Assembly (NCBI RefSeq): GCF_024198255.1
Contig: NZ_JAJVKW010000006.1
Location: 372,001 to 436,000, forward strand
DNA: 64,000 bases
From: Myxococcus guangdongensis
Lineage (GTDB): Bacteria > Myxococcota > Myxococcia > Myxococcales > Myxococcaceae
Direction: 5' to 3'
In this document: one piece after another, positions 58,281 to 64,000 of the stretch
How positions within the stretch are numbered: position 1 is the stretch's first letter
How the letters are laid out: each line of letters begins with the position of its first letter
The notes under the pieces: generated by a model
Databases searched by the model: none
The model's input: the letters and a program-made list of their open reading frames with translations, nothing else
Told to the model about the DNA's origin: nothing
Program-made: the position numbers and the translations under genes

Positions 58281-60877
58281 AGGCCCCCCTGCATGTAGAA
58301 GTCGAGCTTGCCGTTCTCCGGTTGGCTCGGGTCATTGTCGAGCCGGGCAATCTCCAGCCGGTCCATGGCGATGAGCCCGTTCTTCCACTCGTCGCGAGGC
58401 ACCTGGCCGAAGCGCCGGAAGCGCTGCGCCTTGCCCGGCGCGTCCTCCGTCTCCACCCACGCCACGCCGGGGACCTTCATCGCCGTGGCCACCAGCTGGC
58501 TCAGGTACACCGGCTCGCCGAAGGTGAAGTTGTCCGGGTGGAAGAAGGCGCGCCGGCCATCGGGCAGCTCCCCGTTGCCGAAGACCTCCAGCAGCGCGGC
58601 CTTCACGTTGGCGGCCAGGTAGCCCGGCAGCACGCAGACCGTCATCGCGATGTCCAACGGCACGAAGAGCGGCGCGTCGACGCGCAAATCGTACCCCGCC
58701 AGCCGGAAGCGCTCCAGGAAGGTGGTGAGCCGCTCGGAGAAGTCCACGTCCACCGGGAAGCCGCCGCGCCGGTCCACGGTGATGAACATGGTGTGCCAGC
58801 TCCCCGTCCACCGCAGGCTGCCCACCGCGCGCTGCACCTCGGGGTGGCGCTGCGCCACCTCCGCGTAGTCCTCCTCCGTGACCGCGCGCTGCTGGATGCG
58901 GAAGGCCTCCGGCGCGTCGATGCGCACGCGCTCCACGGTCTCCGGCTCCACGCCTCCCTGGGCCGGCAGCGGGTTTCGCACGCGGAGGATGCCGTCGCGC
59001 CACGCGCCCCCCACGGGCGAGAACACATGGGTGATGGACTCCGCGCCCACGTTGCCCGCGCCGCCGTTGCCGATGCGGTACGTGGCCGTCATCCCCACGC
59101 CCGCCCCGGGGCGCTCGCCGAGCACGTTGTCGCCGAAGCGCAGGCGCGCCCGTCCGTCGTCCTCCGCCTCGGCCACCAGCTCCCGGCTGAAGCGGCCGCT
59201 GTTGAGCAGCGTGCGGCGCGGCACCCAGACGCGGCCGCTCTCCGCCTCGCGCAGCCAGAGCGCGGGCAGGGCCTCCTCCGGCGCCGAGCGCAGCGCCGCG
59301 GTGGCGGACGCCGTGGGGTCCACCGCGCGGCCACCCTCCGCCCGTGACACCTGGGTGAGGGGCCCCCTCGACAGGCGGGGACGGTAGCTCCCCGTCGCGG
59401 GCACGGCGGGAAGCTCCTCCGTCAGCGTGCGCCCATGGTCCACCAGCACCACGTTGCCGCGCGCCACGCTCACCGGCGCGGGCTGTCCGGGCACGTCCTC
59501 CTTCTCTCCGGTGGAGTCATGCGGGACGGTGACGGTCCACAGGCACAGCTCGAAGGGCAGCGCGTCCTCGGTGTGCCAGGACACCTCCACCACGTCCACG
59601 CCGAGCAGCGGGTCCTCGCCGAAGCCCACCTGCGTCAGCCGCACCGCGTGGCGGCGGGACGGGTCCGCGTCCACGGCGCGCCCCGTCGAGGCGCCGCGCG
59701 CCTCCTCGAGGATGAGCACCTTGCCCTCGGAGAAGTTCTCCGCCGTGAAGGTCTTCTTCGTCGGGTCCGCGGGCGAGGGCGGGTTGAGCAGCGTGGCCGC
59801 CGTGGCGCCCCGGGGCAGGCAGCAGCGGTCCTCGCCCCAGGTGTGGAAGGTGATGCGGCCGTGGCCCGAGGAGAGCGTGGTGGGGTGGAGCGACTCGAAC
59901 ACCTCCGCGCCGGAGACGATGGCGGCCTGCAACTGCCGGGCGTCCACCACGCGGGGCGCGTCCACGGTGGTGATGAACACCGTGCCGGCCGTCACCTCGG
60001 TGGGCCCGGCCAGGGGCGTGCCCTCCGCGTCGGGCGTGAGGCTCACCGTCACCCACGCGCGGGCGTTGCCGCCGTCGTGCATGGGGTAGTCGAGCAGTCG
60101 CGCGTGACGACGCACCGAGGTGCGCTTGCGCGCGGTGCCCAGGTACGCCTCGGTGGCCACCGCGTCCTGGTAGTAGCTGAGGTAGTCGGCGGAGTAGGCC
60201 ATCAACTCCACCAGCGTCACGCCCAGGTCCGCGGGGTTGCGCTCCTTCCACTGCGGCGCGACCTCCGACAACCGGTCGAGCAGGAGCCGCCGGAAGCTGG
60301 CGTAGTCGCGCGTGAGGTAGTCGAGCGTCGGGTCCACGCCGTCCGGCGTGACGGTGGACTTCGGCGGGGCGCAGTCGAACTCGCTCGGGCACTCCACCTT
60401 GAAGGTGAAGTCCACGCGTGACAGCAGGGCGTCGAAGCCCTCCAGTGGCACCGTGTCCAGGAACCCGCGCAGGAGCGCGAGCGTGTACGTGGAGAAGTCG
60501 CCGGAGGACGTGGTGCGCACCACCAGCGTCTGCTGCGTCTCGGTGGTGCCGTTCTCGACGTCCAGCGCCACGCGCCGCGCATACTCCTCACGCTCGGCTT
60601 CGGTGGTGCGAGGCTCGGGTGGCGGCTGGTCCATGCGGAACGCGAGCGCGACGCCGATGTCCTTCAGGCGCACGCCCCCGGTGATTCCCACGTTGTCCGC
60701 GCTGAGGGTGGCCGGCAGCGGCTTGTAGCAGCGCACCCACAGCGTGCGCTGGCGCTCCAACTCGAGCTCGGCGGCCTCCTCGTCCAGGACCTCCAGGTAG
60801 TCGATGCCGTTGAAGGTGGGGTGGGCCTCCACCAACCGGCGTCGCTGTTCGCTCTGGCAGACGTAGCGCGCGCCCAT
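58277..60877 (-). CDS. putative baseplate assembly protein, gpJ/gp47-like (first)
   Basis: An 866-residue baseplate protein. The N-terminal HPTFNGIDYLEVLDEEAAEL is a distinctive start of this family. DPTLDYLTRDYASFRRLLLD, RLSEVAPQWKERNPADLG and VTLVELMAYSADYLSYYQDA form the assembly region. The J-domain core at about residues 690-760 holds GILRVRNPLPAQGGVEPETV and RIQQRAVTEEDYAEVAQRHP. NPLPA is shared with the downstream J protein, so the pair are distant paralogues. The tail region (DNFTFGEPVYLSQLVATAMK) matches the gpJ C-terminus. It is separated by 1 bp from the gp25 gene and overlaps the next by 4 bp. Confidence 0.85.
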   Translation of the reverse strand: MGARYVCQSEQRRRLVEAHPTFNGIDYLEVLDEEAAELELERQRTLWVRCYKPLPATLSADNVGITGGVRLKDIGVALAFRMDQPPPEPRTTEAEREEYARRVALDVENGTTETQQTLVVRTTSSGDFSTYTLALLRGFLDTVPLEGFDALLSRVDFTFKVECPSEFDCAPPKSTVTPDGVDPTLDYLTRDYASFRRLLLDRLSEVAPQWKERNPADLGVTLVELMAYSADYLSYYQDAVATEAYLGTARKRTSVRRHARLLDYPMHDGGNARAWVTVSLTPDAEGTPLAGPTEVTAGTVFITTVDAPRVVDARQLQAAIVSGAEVFESLHPTTLSSGHGRITFHTWGEDRCCLPRGATAATLLNPPSPADPTKKTFTAENFSEGKVLILEEARGASTGRAVDADPSRRHAVRLTQVGFGEDPLLGVDVVEVSWHTEDALPFELCLWTVTVPHDSTGEKEDVPGQPAPVSVARGNVVLVDHGRTLTEELPAVPATGSYRPRLSRGPLTQVSRAEGGRAVDPTASATAALRSAPEEALPALWLREAESGRVWVPRRTLLNSGRFSRELVAEAEDDGRARLRFGDNVLGERPGAGVGMTATYRIGNGGAGNVGAESITHVFSPVGGAWRDGILRVRNPLPAQGGVEPETVERVRIDAPEAFRIQQRAVTEEDYAEVAQRHPEVQRAVGSLRWTGSWHTMFITVDRRGGFPVDVDFSERLTTFLERFRLAGYDLRVDAPLFVPLDIAMTVCVLPGYLAANVKAALLEVFGNGELPDGRRAFFHPDNFTFGEPVYLSQLVATAMKVPGVAWVETEDAPGKAQRFRRFGQVPRDEWKNGLIAMDRLEIARLDNDPSQPENGKLDFYMQGGL

Positions 60878-60878
60878 G

Positions 60879-61235
60879 TCAGAGCTCCCGTGAGAACTGC
60901 GCCGTCTGGCGCTGCTGGGTGCGGCGCACCACGTAGCGCACCGTCACGTGGAGGGAGGCCTCCTCGCTGCGCGTCTCCACCGCCTCCACCTGGATGAGGT
61001 CGCCCAGCCACTGCTGGAGCGCGCCCTGCACCAGGAACTGCGTGGCGGTGGCCAGCTCGGAGCTGTTGGGCGCGAAGACGAGCTGCCCCAGGCCCGTGCC
61101 GAAGGTGGGCCGATTGACGCGCTCACCGGGCGAGGTGAAGAGCACCTGCTCGATGAGGTGCCGCACGTGCGTGTCCAGGTCCGCGTCCGCCGTGCGGCCC
61201 CGTCCATCCAGGCGATAGGGGAAGGCGATGTGCAT
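60879..61235 (-). CDS. GPW/gp25-family baseplate protein
   Basis: A 118-residue protein of the T4 gp25/Afp9 family. It has the core HVRHLIEQVLFTSPGERVNR, the tight turn PTFGTGLGQLVFAPN and a C-terminal beta edge VTVRYVVRRTQQRQ. In the T4 and eCIS baseplate, gp25 joins the wedge to the first sheath ring and is needed to start sheath polymerisation; the ERxNRPxFG(T/S)GL segment is the conserved core. The gap to the PAAR-like gene is 3 bp. The length is standard. Confidence 0.9.
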   Translation of the reverse strand: MHIAFPYRLDGRGRTADADLDTHVRHLIEQVLFTSPGERVNRPTFGTGLGQLVFAPNSSELATATQFLVQGALQQWLGDLIQVEAVETRSEEASLHVTVRYVVRRTQQRQTAQFSREL

Positions 61236-61238
61236 GGC

Positions 61239-61562
61239 TCAGGTCCCCCTCACGCGGACCTGCGTCATCACCACCTGCGGAGGCCCCAACGGCGCGGCTC
61301 CCATGGACAGCCCCACGCTGTTCTGCAGGATGACGAACTGGCCTCCCACGCGCACGCGCACCGAGGGCACCATCCATTTCACCTGCACGCACGGCCCTCC
61401 GCCCTGCGGGGGGAAGGTGCAGCCGGACACCAGGTACTGGTCCGCCATGGTGGCGACGAACTGGCCGCCCACCTTCACGCGCGGGTTGCCGGGCATCGTC
61501 TGCACCTGGCCCCCATGCGGGCACATCACCGTGGCTCCGACGTGGACGACGAAGGCTCCCAT
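61239..61562 (-). CDS. PAAR-like spike-tip protein
   Basis: A 107-residue Gly/Val/Pro-rich protein. It starts VVHVGATVMCPHGGQVQTM and continues NPRVKVGGQFVATMADQYLV and SGCTFPPQGGGPCVQVKW. The repeated VxVGGQFV turns, with CPHGG, SGC and GPC cysteines and histidines, fit a short three-fold beta-prism tip of the PAAR/DUF4280-like class, which caps the central spike with a metal ion. The position directly after gpV and before gp25 agrees with spike-tip order in eCIS loci. No toxin extension is fused. The family call is good; the metal ligands are inferred. Confidence 0.75.
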   Translation of the reverse strand: MGAFVVHVGATVMCPHGGQVQTMPGNPRVKVGGQFVATMADQYLVSGCTFPPQGGGPCVQVKWMVPSVRVRVGGQFVILQNSVGLSMGAAPLGPPQVVMTQVRVRGT

Positions 61563-61564
61563 GG

Positions 61565-62113
61565 CTAGATGACCTCCAGCGCGCCGTTGTTGACGTTGAC
61601 GCCCGTGGGGCCGAGCTTGATGTTGGCGGCGCCGAACGACAGCTCGATGCCGGTGGCGCTGAGCACCACCTTGGCCGTGCCCCCGTGGTTGATTTCGATG
61701 CCGGCCGCGGTGAAGGTCGCCTTCAGCGGCATGGGCACCGCGGGCGGGCTCACCTCGATGCTCAAGCCCCCCGCGCCCGGCAGGTCATCGAGCTTCACGG
61801 TGACGGCGTCCGTCTTCCACACCTTGGTGGTGGGCAGGCCCGGCGTGGCGGGCGCCTCGCCCTCGCCCCAGAAGCAGCCGGCGACGATGGGGTAGTTGAG
61901 GTCCCCGCGCTCGAACTCCACCCAGACCTTGGCGCCCACCGCGGGCACCGCGAAGAAGCCCTTGCCGCTGCCACCGTAGGGCATGCACGGCATGGCCCAG
62001 CCCAGCTGGCTGTCGCCCAGGACGGTGGGCACCTTCACCTGCACGCGGCCCATCATCAGCGGGTCGATGTTGTTGATGACCTCGCCGCGGTACTTCCCGA
62101 AGTAGGAGCTCAT
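61565..62113 (-). CDS. baseplate assembly protein V-like spike (OB-fold plus beta-helix)
   Basis: A 182-residue protein. YRGEVINNIDPLMMGRVQVK and VPTVLGDSQLGWAMPCMPYG, then VPAVGAKVWVEFERGDLNYP, form the OB-fold of gpV/gp5/VgrG. The C-terminal third (AAGIEINHGGTAKVVLSATG, IELSFGAANIKLGPTGVNVN) is a short triangular beta-helix. In VgrG and Afp8 this region is fused to the gp27-like hub; here hub and spike are separate polypeptides, as in phages P2 and Mu. It overlaps the hub gene by 4 bp and lies 2 bp from the PAAR gene. Confidence 0.85.
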   Translation of the reverse strand: MSSYFGKYRGEVINNIDPLMMGRVQVKVPTVLGDSQLGWAMPCMPYGGSGKGFFAVPAVGAKVWVEFERGDLNYPIVAGCFWGEGEAPATPGLPTTKVWKTDAVTVKLDDLPGAGGLSIEVSPPAVPMPLKATFTAAGIEINHGGTAKVVLSATGIELSFGAANIKLGPTGVNVNNGALEVI

Positions 62114-63252
62114 GGCGGCACCACCGGAGTGAGCGCCCCGACACCCTCGCGCGTGAGGGTGAAGCGCTGCTTGTACTCACCGGGGCGGATGGAGTGGGTG
62201 ACGTTGCGCACGTAGAAGAAGCCGTCGTGTTGGAAGCCCGCGCCGCGCACGCCGACGAGGCCCCGGGGGCGCAGCACGTCGCCGTAGCGCGTGGCGTCCA
62301 GCTCCCCGGAGCCGGTGAGCACCGTGTCCGTGGAGCTGTCCGTCTGCCCCTGCGCCCGGGCGAACGCGGCGAGGTAGCCCGCGCCGTCCGGCACGTCCTC
62401 CAGCAGCGACGTGCGCACGCTGGACTGGGTGAGCAGCGCGGGCTGGCTCGCCAGCGGAGGCACGCGCAGGCTCGCGAAGGTCTGCACCGGCAGCGCGCGG
62501 CCGAAGACGATGGCCTGGCCCTTCACCGTGGTGGGCGCCAGCGCGTCGTACTGGAAGTCGAGCGAGTCCACGTTGGTTTGCGCGCCCAGGTTCACCGACA
62601 GGGCCCGCTGCGGAATGCCCAGCCGGTTGGGTGGGCCCCAGTACGCGGTGTTCATCAGCGGCGCGGGGCCGGGGGTGACGTGGAAGACGTAGCCGTAGCG
62701 GCGGGCCATCTCCTGCAGGTAGGCGTAGTCGGTGCCGCGGAAGACGGGCGTGCGGTAGATGGGCAGCGGCACGTCCAGCGTGGGCGGCGGGATGATGACG
62801 GGGACGAGGCCGTACTGCGCGTAGCTCAGCACCAGCTGCGCGATGATGATGGGCTCCACCTGCGCGGGGTGCTCGTGGACCTTCTGCTCCAGGTCCATGG
62901 CCACGCTGATGTCCTCGCCGGTGAGGGTGAGCGTGGAGGCGCCCGGCTGATGGGAGGGCGTGAGCGTGCGGTGGGTGATGATGCCGTCGAAGAGCACCTG
63001 CGGCACCACGTTGAACGTCACCAGCAGCACCACCCGGTTCATGGGCCTGAGCAGCGGGTGGCCCACCAGCCCGTAGTCGAGCAGGTCCATGGCCCCCGCG
63101 CGGCCCACGCCGAAGGTGAGCTGGAAGCCCGAGCGTCCCTCGTCGTTGTGGGTGACCTCCACGTTCTGGAGGGCTTCCATGAACGACGCGGGCGCGGGCA
63201 CCGCCACCGTGGGGCCCACCAGCAAGGTGAGATGGATTCCCAGCAGGCTCAT
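62110..63252 (-). CDS. gpD/gp27-like hub protein (late control D family)
   Basis: A 380-residue hub protein. VEVTHNDEGRSGFQLTFGVG and VLFDGIITHRTLTPSHQPG form the first tube-like barrel. LTLTGEDISVAMDLEQKVHE, PVFRGTDYAYLQEMARRYGY and the C-terminal GVRGAGFQHDGFFYVRNVTH and SIRPGEYKQRFTLTREG are the gpD/gp27 signature. As a trimer with pseudo-sixfold symmetry it converts the six-fold tube to the three-fold spike. It overlaps the gpV gene by 4 bp. It is the first gene of a hub-spike-tip trio (gpD, gpV, PAAR) encoded by three genes. Confidence 0.85.
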   Translation of the reverse strand: MSLLGIHLTLLVGPTVAVPAPASFMEALQNVEVTHNDEGRSGFQLTFGVGRAGAMDLLDYGLVGHPLLRPMNRVVLLVTFNVVPQVLFDGIITHRTLTPSHQPGASTLTLTGEDISVAMDLEQKVHEHPAQVEPIIIAQLVLSYAQYGLVPVIIPPPTLDVPLPIYRTPVFRGTDYAYLQEMARRYGYVFHVTPGPAPLMNTAYWGPPNRLGIPQRALSVNLGAQTNVDSLDFQYDALAPTTVKGQAIVFGRALPVQTFASLRVPPLASQPALLTQSSVRTSLLEDVPDGAGYLAAFARAQGQTDSSTDTVLTGSGELDATRYGDVLRPRGLVGVRGAGFQHDGFFYVRNVTHSIRPGEYKQRFTLTREGVGALTPVVPP

Positions 63253-63259
63253 GTCGCGC

Positions 63260-63550
63260 TCAGAACTCCGGCATGGCGATACGCACCACGGAGCCCGTCT
63301 CCCGCATCAGCTCGAAGGGGTTGAGCGTGTCGTTGGCGTCGCAGACGCGCCAGAAGTGCTCCGGGTCTCCCAGCGTGCGGTGGGTGAGCAGGTCCAACCG
63401 GTCGCCCTCGGTGACGGTGACCTCGGCCAGGACCTTGAGCGCGTTGCCGGCGGGGATGAAGCGGCGGCGCTTGTAGGCCGCCACGCGCCCGTCGGGCAGC
63501 GTGAGGGTGGCGGTCTCGAGGTTCGCGTAGCGACTGGTGGGGTCGAGCAT
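63260..63550 (-). CDS. LysM-domain tail connector protein
   Basis: A 96-residue protein with a C-terminal LysM-like fold: VTVTEGDRLDLLTHRTLGDP, EHFWRVCDANDTLNPFEL. The N-terminal TSRYANLETATLTLPDGR forms a beta strap. It resembles the small LysM protein (gp53/Afp7-type) that sits between hub and tube terminator in eCIS and phage baseplates; LysM here acts as a structural clamp, not as a murein binder. It is 7 bp from the hub gene. Confidence 0.82.
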   Translation of the reverse strand: MLDPTSRYANLETATLTLPDGRVAAYKRRRFIPAGNALKVLAEVTVTEGDRLDLLTHRTLGDPEHFWRVCDANDTLNPFELMRETGSVVRIAMPEF

Positions 63551-63576
63551 GGTGGCTCCCGGAGGCGAAAGAGGCT

Positions 63577-64000
63577 TCAGCGAGGCAGCGAGGCGTTGGC
63601 CACGCCGGAGATGCTCCCGACGACGGCCATGGCCTCCTTGACGACCTGGTGCGTGAGGAAGAGGGCGTAGCCGGGGTGCGTGAGCGGCAAGTCGTTGTAC
63701 GAGAGGACGCGCAGCCCCAGGGACACCTTGGCGCGGATGGGGTTGAGGTTCGGGTCGAACGCTTCCTCGGTGATGGTGAACTCGGTGAGCTTCACCGGCA
63801 GCACGCGCTTGGGGCCCCAGACGAAGAGCGTCAGCGGCGCGGTGGCGGGGACGACTTCCAGCGTGCCCACCTGCATCAGCACCGCGTTGAGGATGACCTG
63901 CGCGGTCTTCGGGTAGACGAGCATCTCCAGCGACGACAGCTGCGGATAGATGCCCACGCTGCCAGCCAGCGCGTCGCCCTGGGCGAGCTGGTCCGTGGCG
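63577..64000 (-). CDS. contractile injection system tube-adaptor protein, 5' truncated
   Basis: The frame runs off the right edge, so the start lies outside; an internal GTG is at 63957. The visible part (LSSLEMLVYPKTAQVILNAV, PATAPLTLFVWGPKRVLPVK, LTEFTITEEAFDPNLNPIRA, KVSLGLRVLSYNDLPLTHPG) matches the eCIS tube-associated (CIS_tube/Afp-type) protein that continues the inner tube next to the LysM connector. It is the most upstream eCIS gene in the window; sheath and main tube genes are expected further right. The gap to the LysM gene is 26 bp. Confidence 0.75.
   Translation of the reverse strand, partial: ATDQLAQGDALAGSVGIYPQLSSLEMLVYPKTAQVILNAVLMQVGTLEVVPATAPLTLFVWGPKRVLPVKLTEFTITEEAFDPNLNPIRAKVSLGLRVLSYNDLPLTHPGYALFLTHQVVKEAMAVVGSISGVANASLPR

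Noticed and set aside
49447..64000. Prophage interpretation of the tail-like genes
   Set aside because: Only baseplate and tail-hub genes are seen; the two large modular baseplate proteins and the nearby DUF4157 protein fit an eCIS better. Not excluded until upstream sequence is seen.
1..64000. tRNA, rRNA and riboswitch genes
   Set aside because: No cloverleaf, rRNA segment or recognised riboswitch core was found on reading either strand.

Overview
The window is about 70% GC, with strong third-position GC bias that produces many long antisense shadow frames. Lineage-specific content points to a fruiting myxobacterium (Myxococcota, probably the Myxococcus/Corallococcus/Pyxidicoccus/Archangium group). 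That content includes at least eleven predicted lipoproteins, some with Pro-Asp-Ala-Gly linkers, plus RCC1, EGF-like and DUF4215-like surface proteins, a PAS/GAF histidine kinase and no rRNA, tRNA or CRISPR. The taxonomic call is inference; no marker gene is present.

Layout. 1-8.7 kb: a 5'-truncated EEP-fold phosphodiesterase and a secreted partner, a lower-GC SUKH-like gene, a broken TPR-like gene, a 21-repeat RCC1 lipoprotein, then a scar zone with a KilA-N antirepressor fragment and an IS66 remnant. 8.7-31.3 kb: mostly housekeeping and metabolic genes. These are a J-domain zinc-ribbon protein, a zinc alcohol dehydrogenase with a DUF4334 partner, DinB, a SUV3-like helicase, a flavin-dependent luciferase-like oxidoreductase divergent from a GH13 enzyme, YhhN, a secreted alpha/beta hydrolase-like protein, a CxxCH protein, a GDPD enzyme, a GapN-like ALDH and a hybrid PAS/GAF histidine kinase. 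31.3-35.5 kb: a toxin-like island, where a DUF4157 (eCIS core domain) protein ending in a PD-(D/E)xK-type nuclease-like module is followed 12 bp later by a candidate immunity gene. 35.6-49.4 kb: surface and envelope genes. These include an EGF-repeat lipoprotein, PPK2, a pair of mucoidy-inhibitor-A-like proteins (one with a TonB-receptor-type carboxypeptidase-regulatory insert), a prolyl-4-hydroxylase, an SDR with a zinc ribbon, a GIN-domain lipoprotein, a GT87-like membrane protein and an S74-chaperone/YadA-head-like lipoprotein. 49.4-64.0 kb: ten minus-strand, tightly packed genes forming the distal half of an extracellular contractile injection system (eCIS) operon.

How the pieces fit. In transcription order (right to left) the operon encodes a tube/cap-adaptor protein, a LysM connector, a gp27/gpD-like hub, a gpV spike, a PAAR-like tip, gp25, two baseplate-J proteins, a tail-protein-I/beta-helix protein and a 1352-residue DUF6519/Ig/beta-propeller protein. 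Sheath, tube, ATPase and terminator genes would lie beyond the right edge and are not seen here. DUF4157 is the domain most associated with eCIS cargo in other bacteria. The DUF4157-nuclease protein 14 kb away is therefore the best candidate payload, its 3' neighbour the self-protection factor, and the large DUF6519 and beta-helix proteins candidate target-recognition or baseplate-decoration parts. This payload/immunity/needle combination, with a split hub and spike, is the most notable system in the window.
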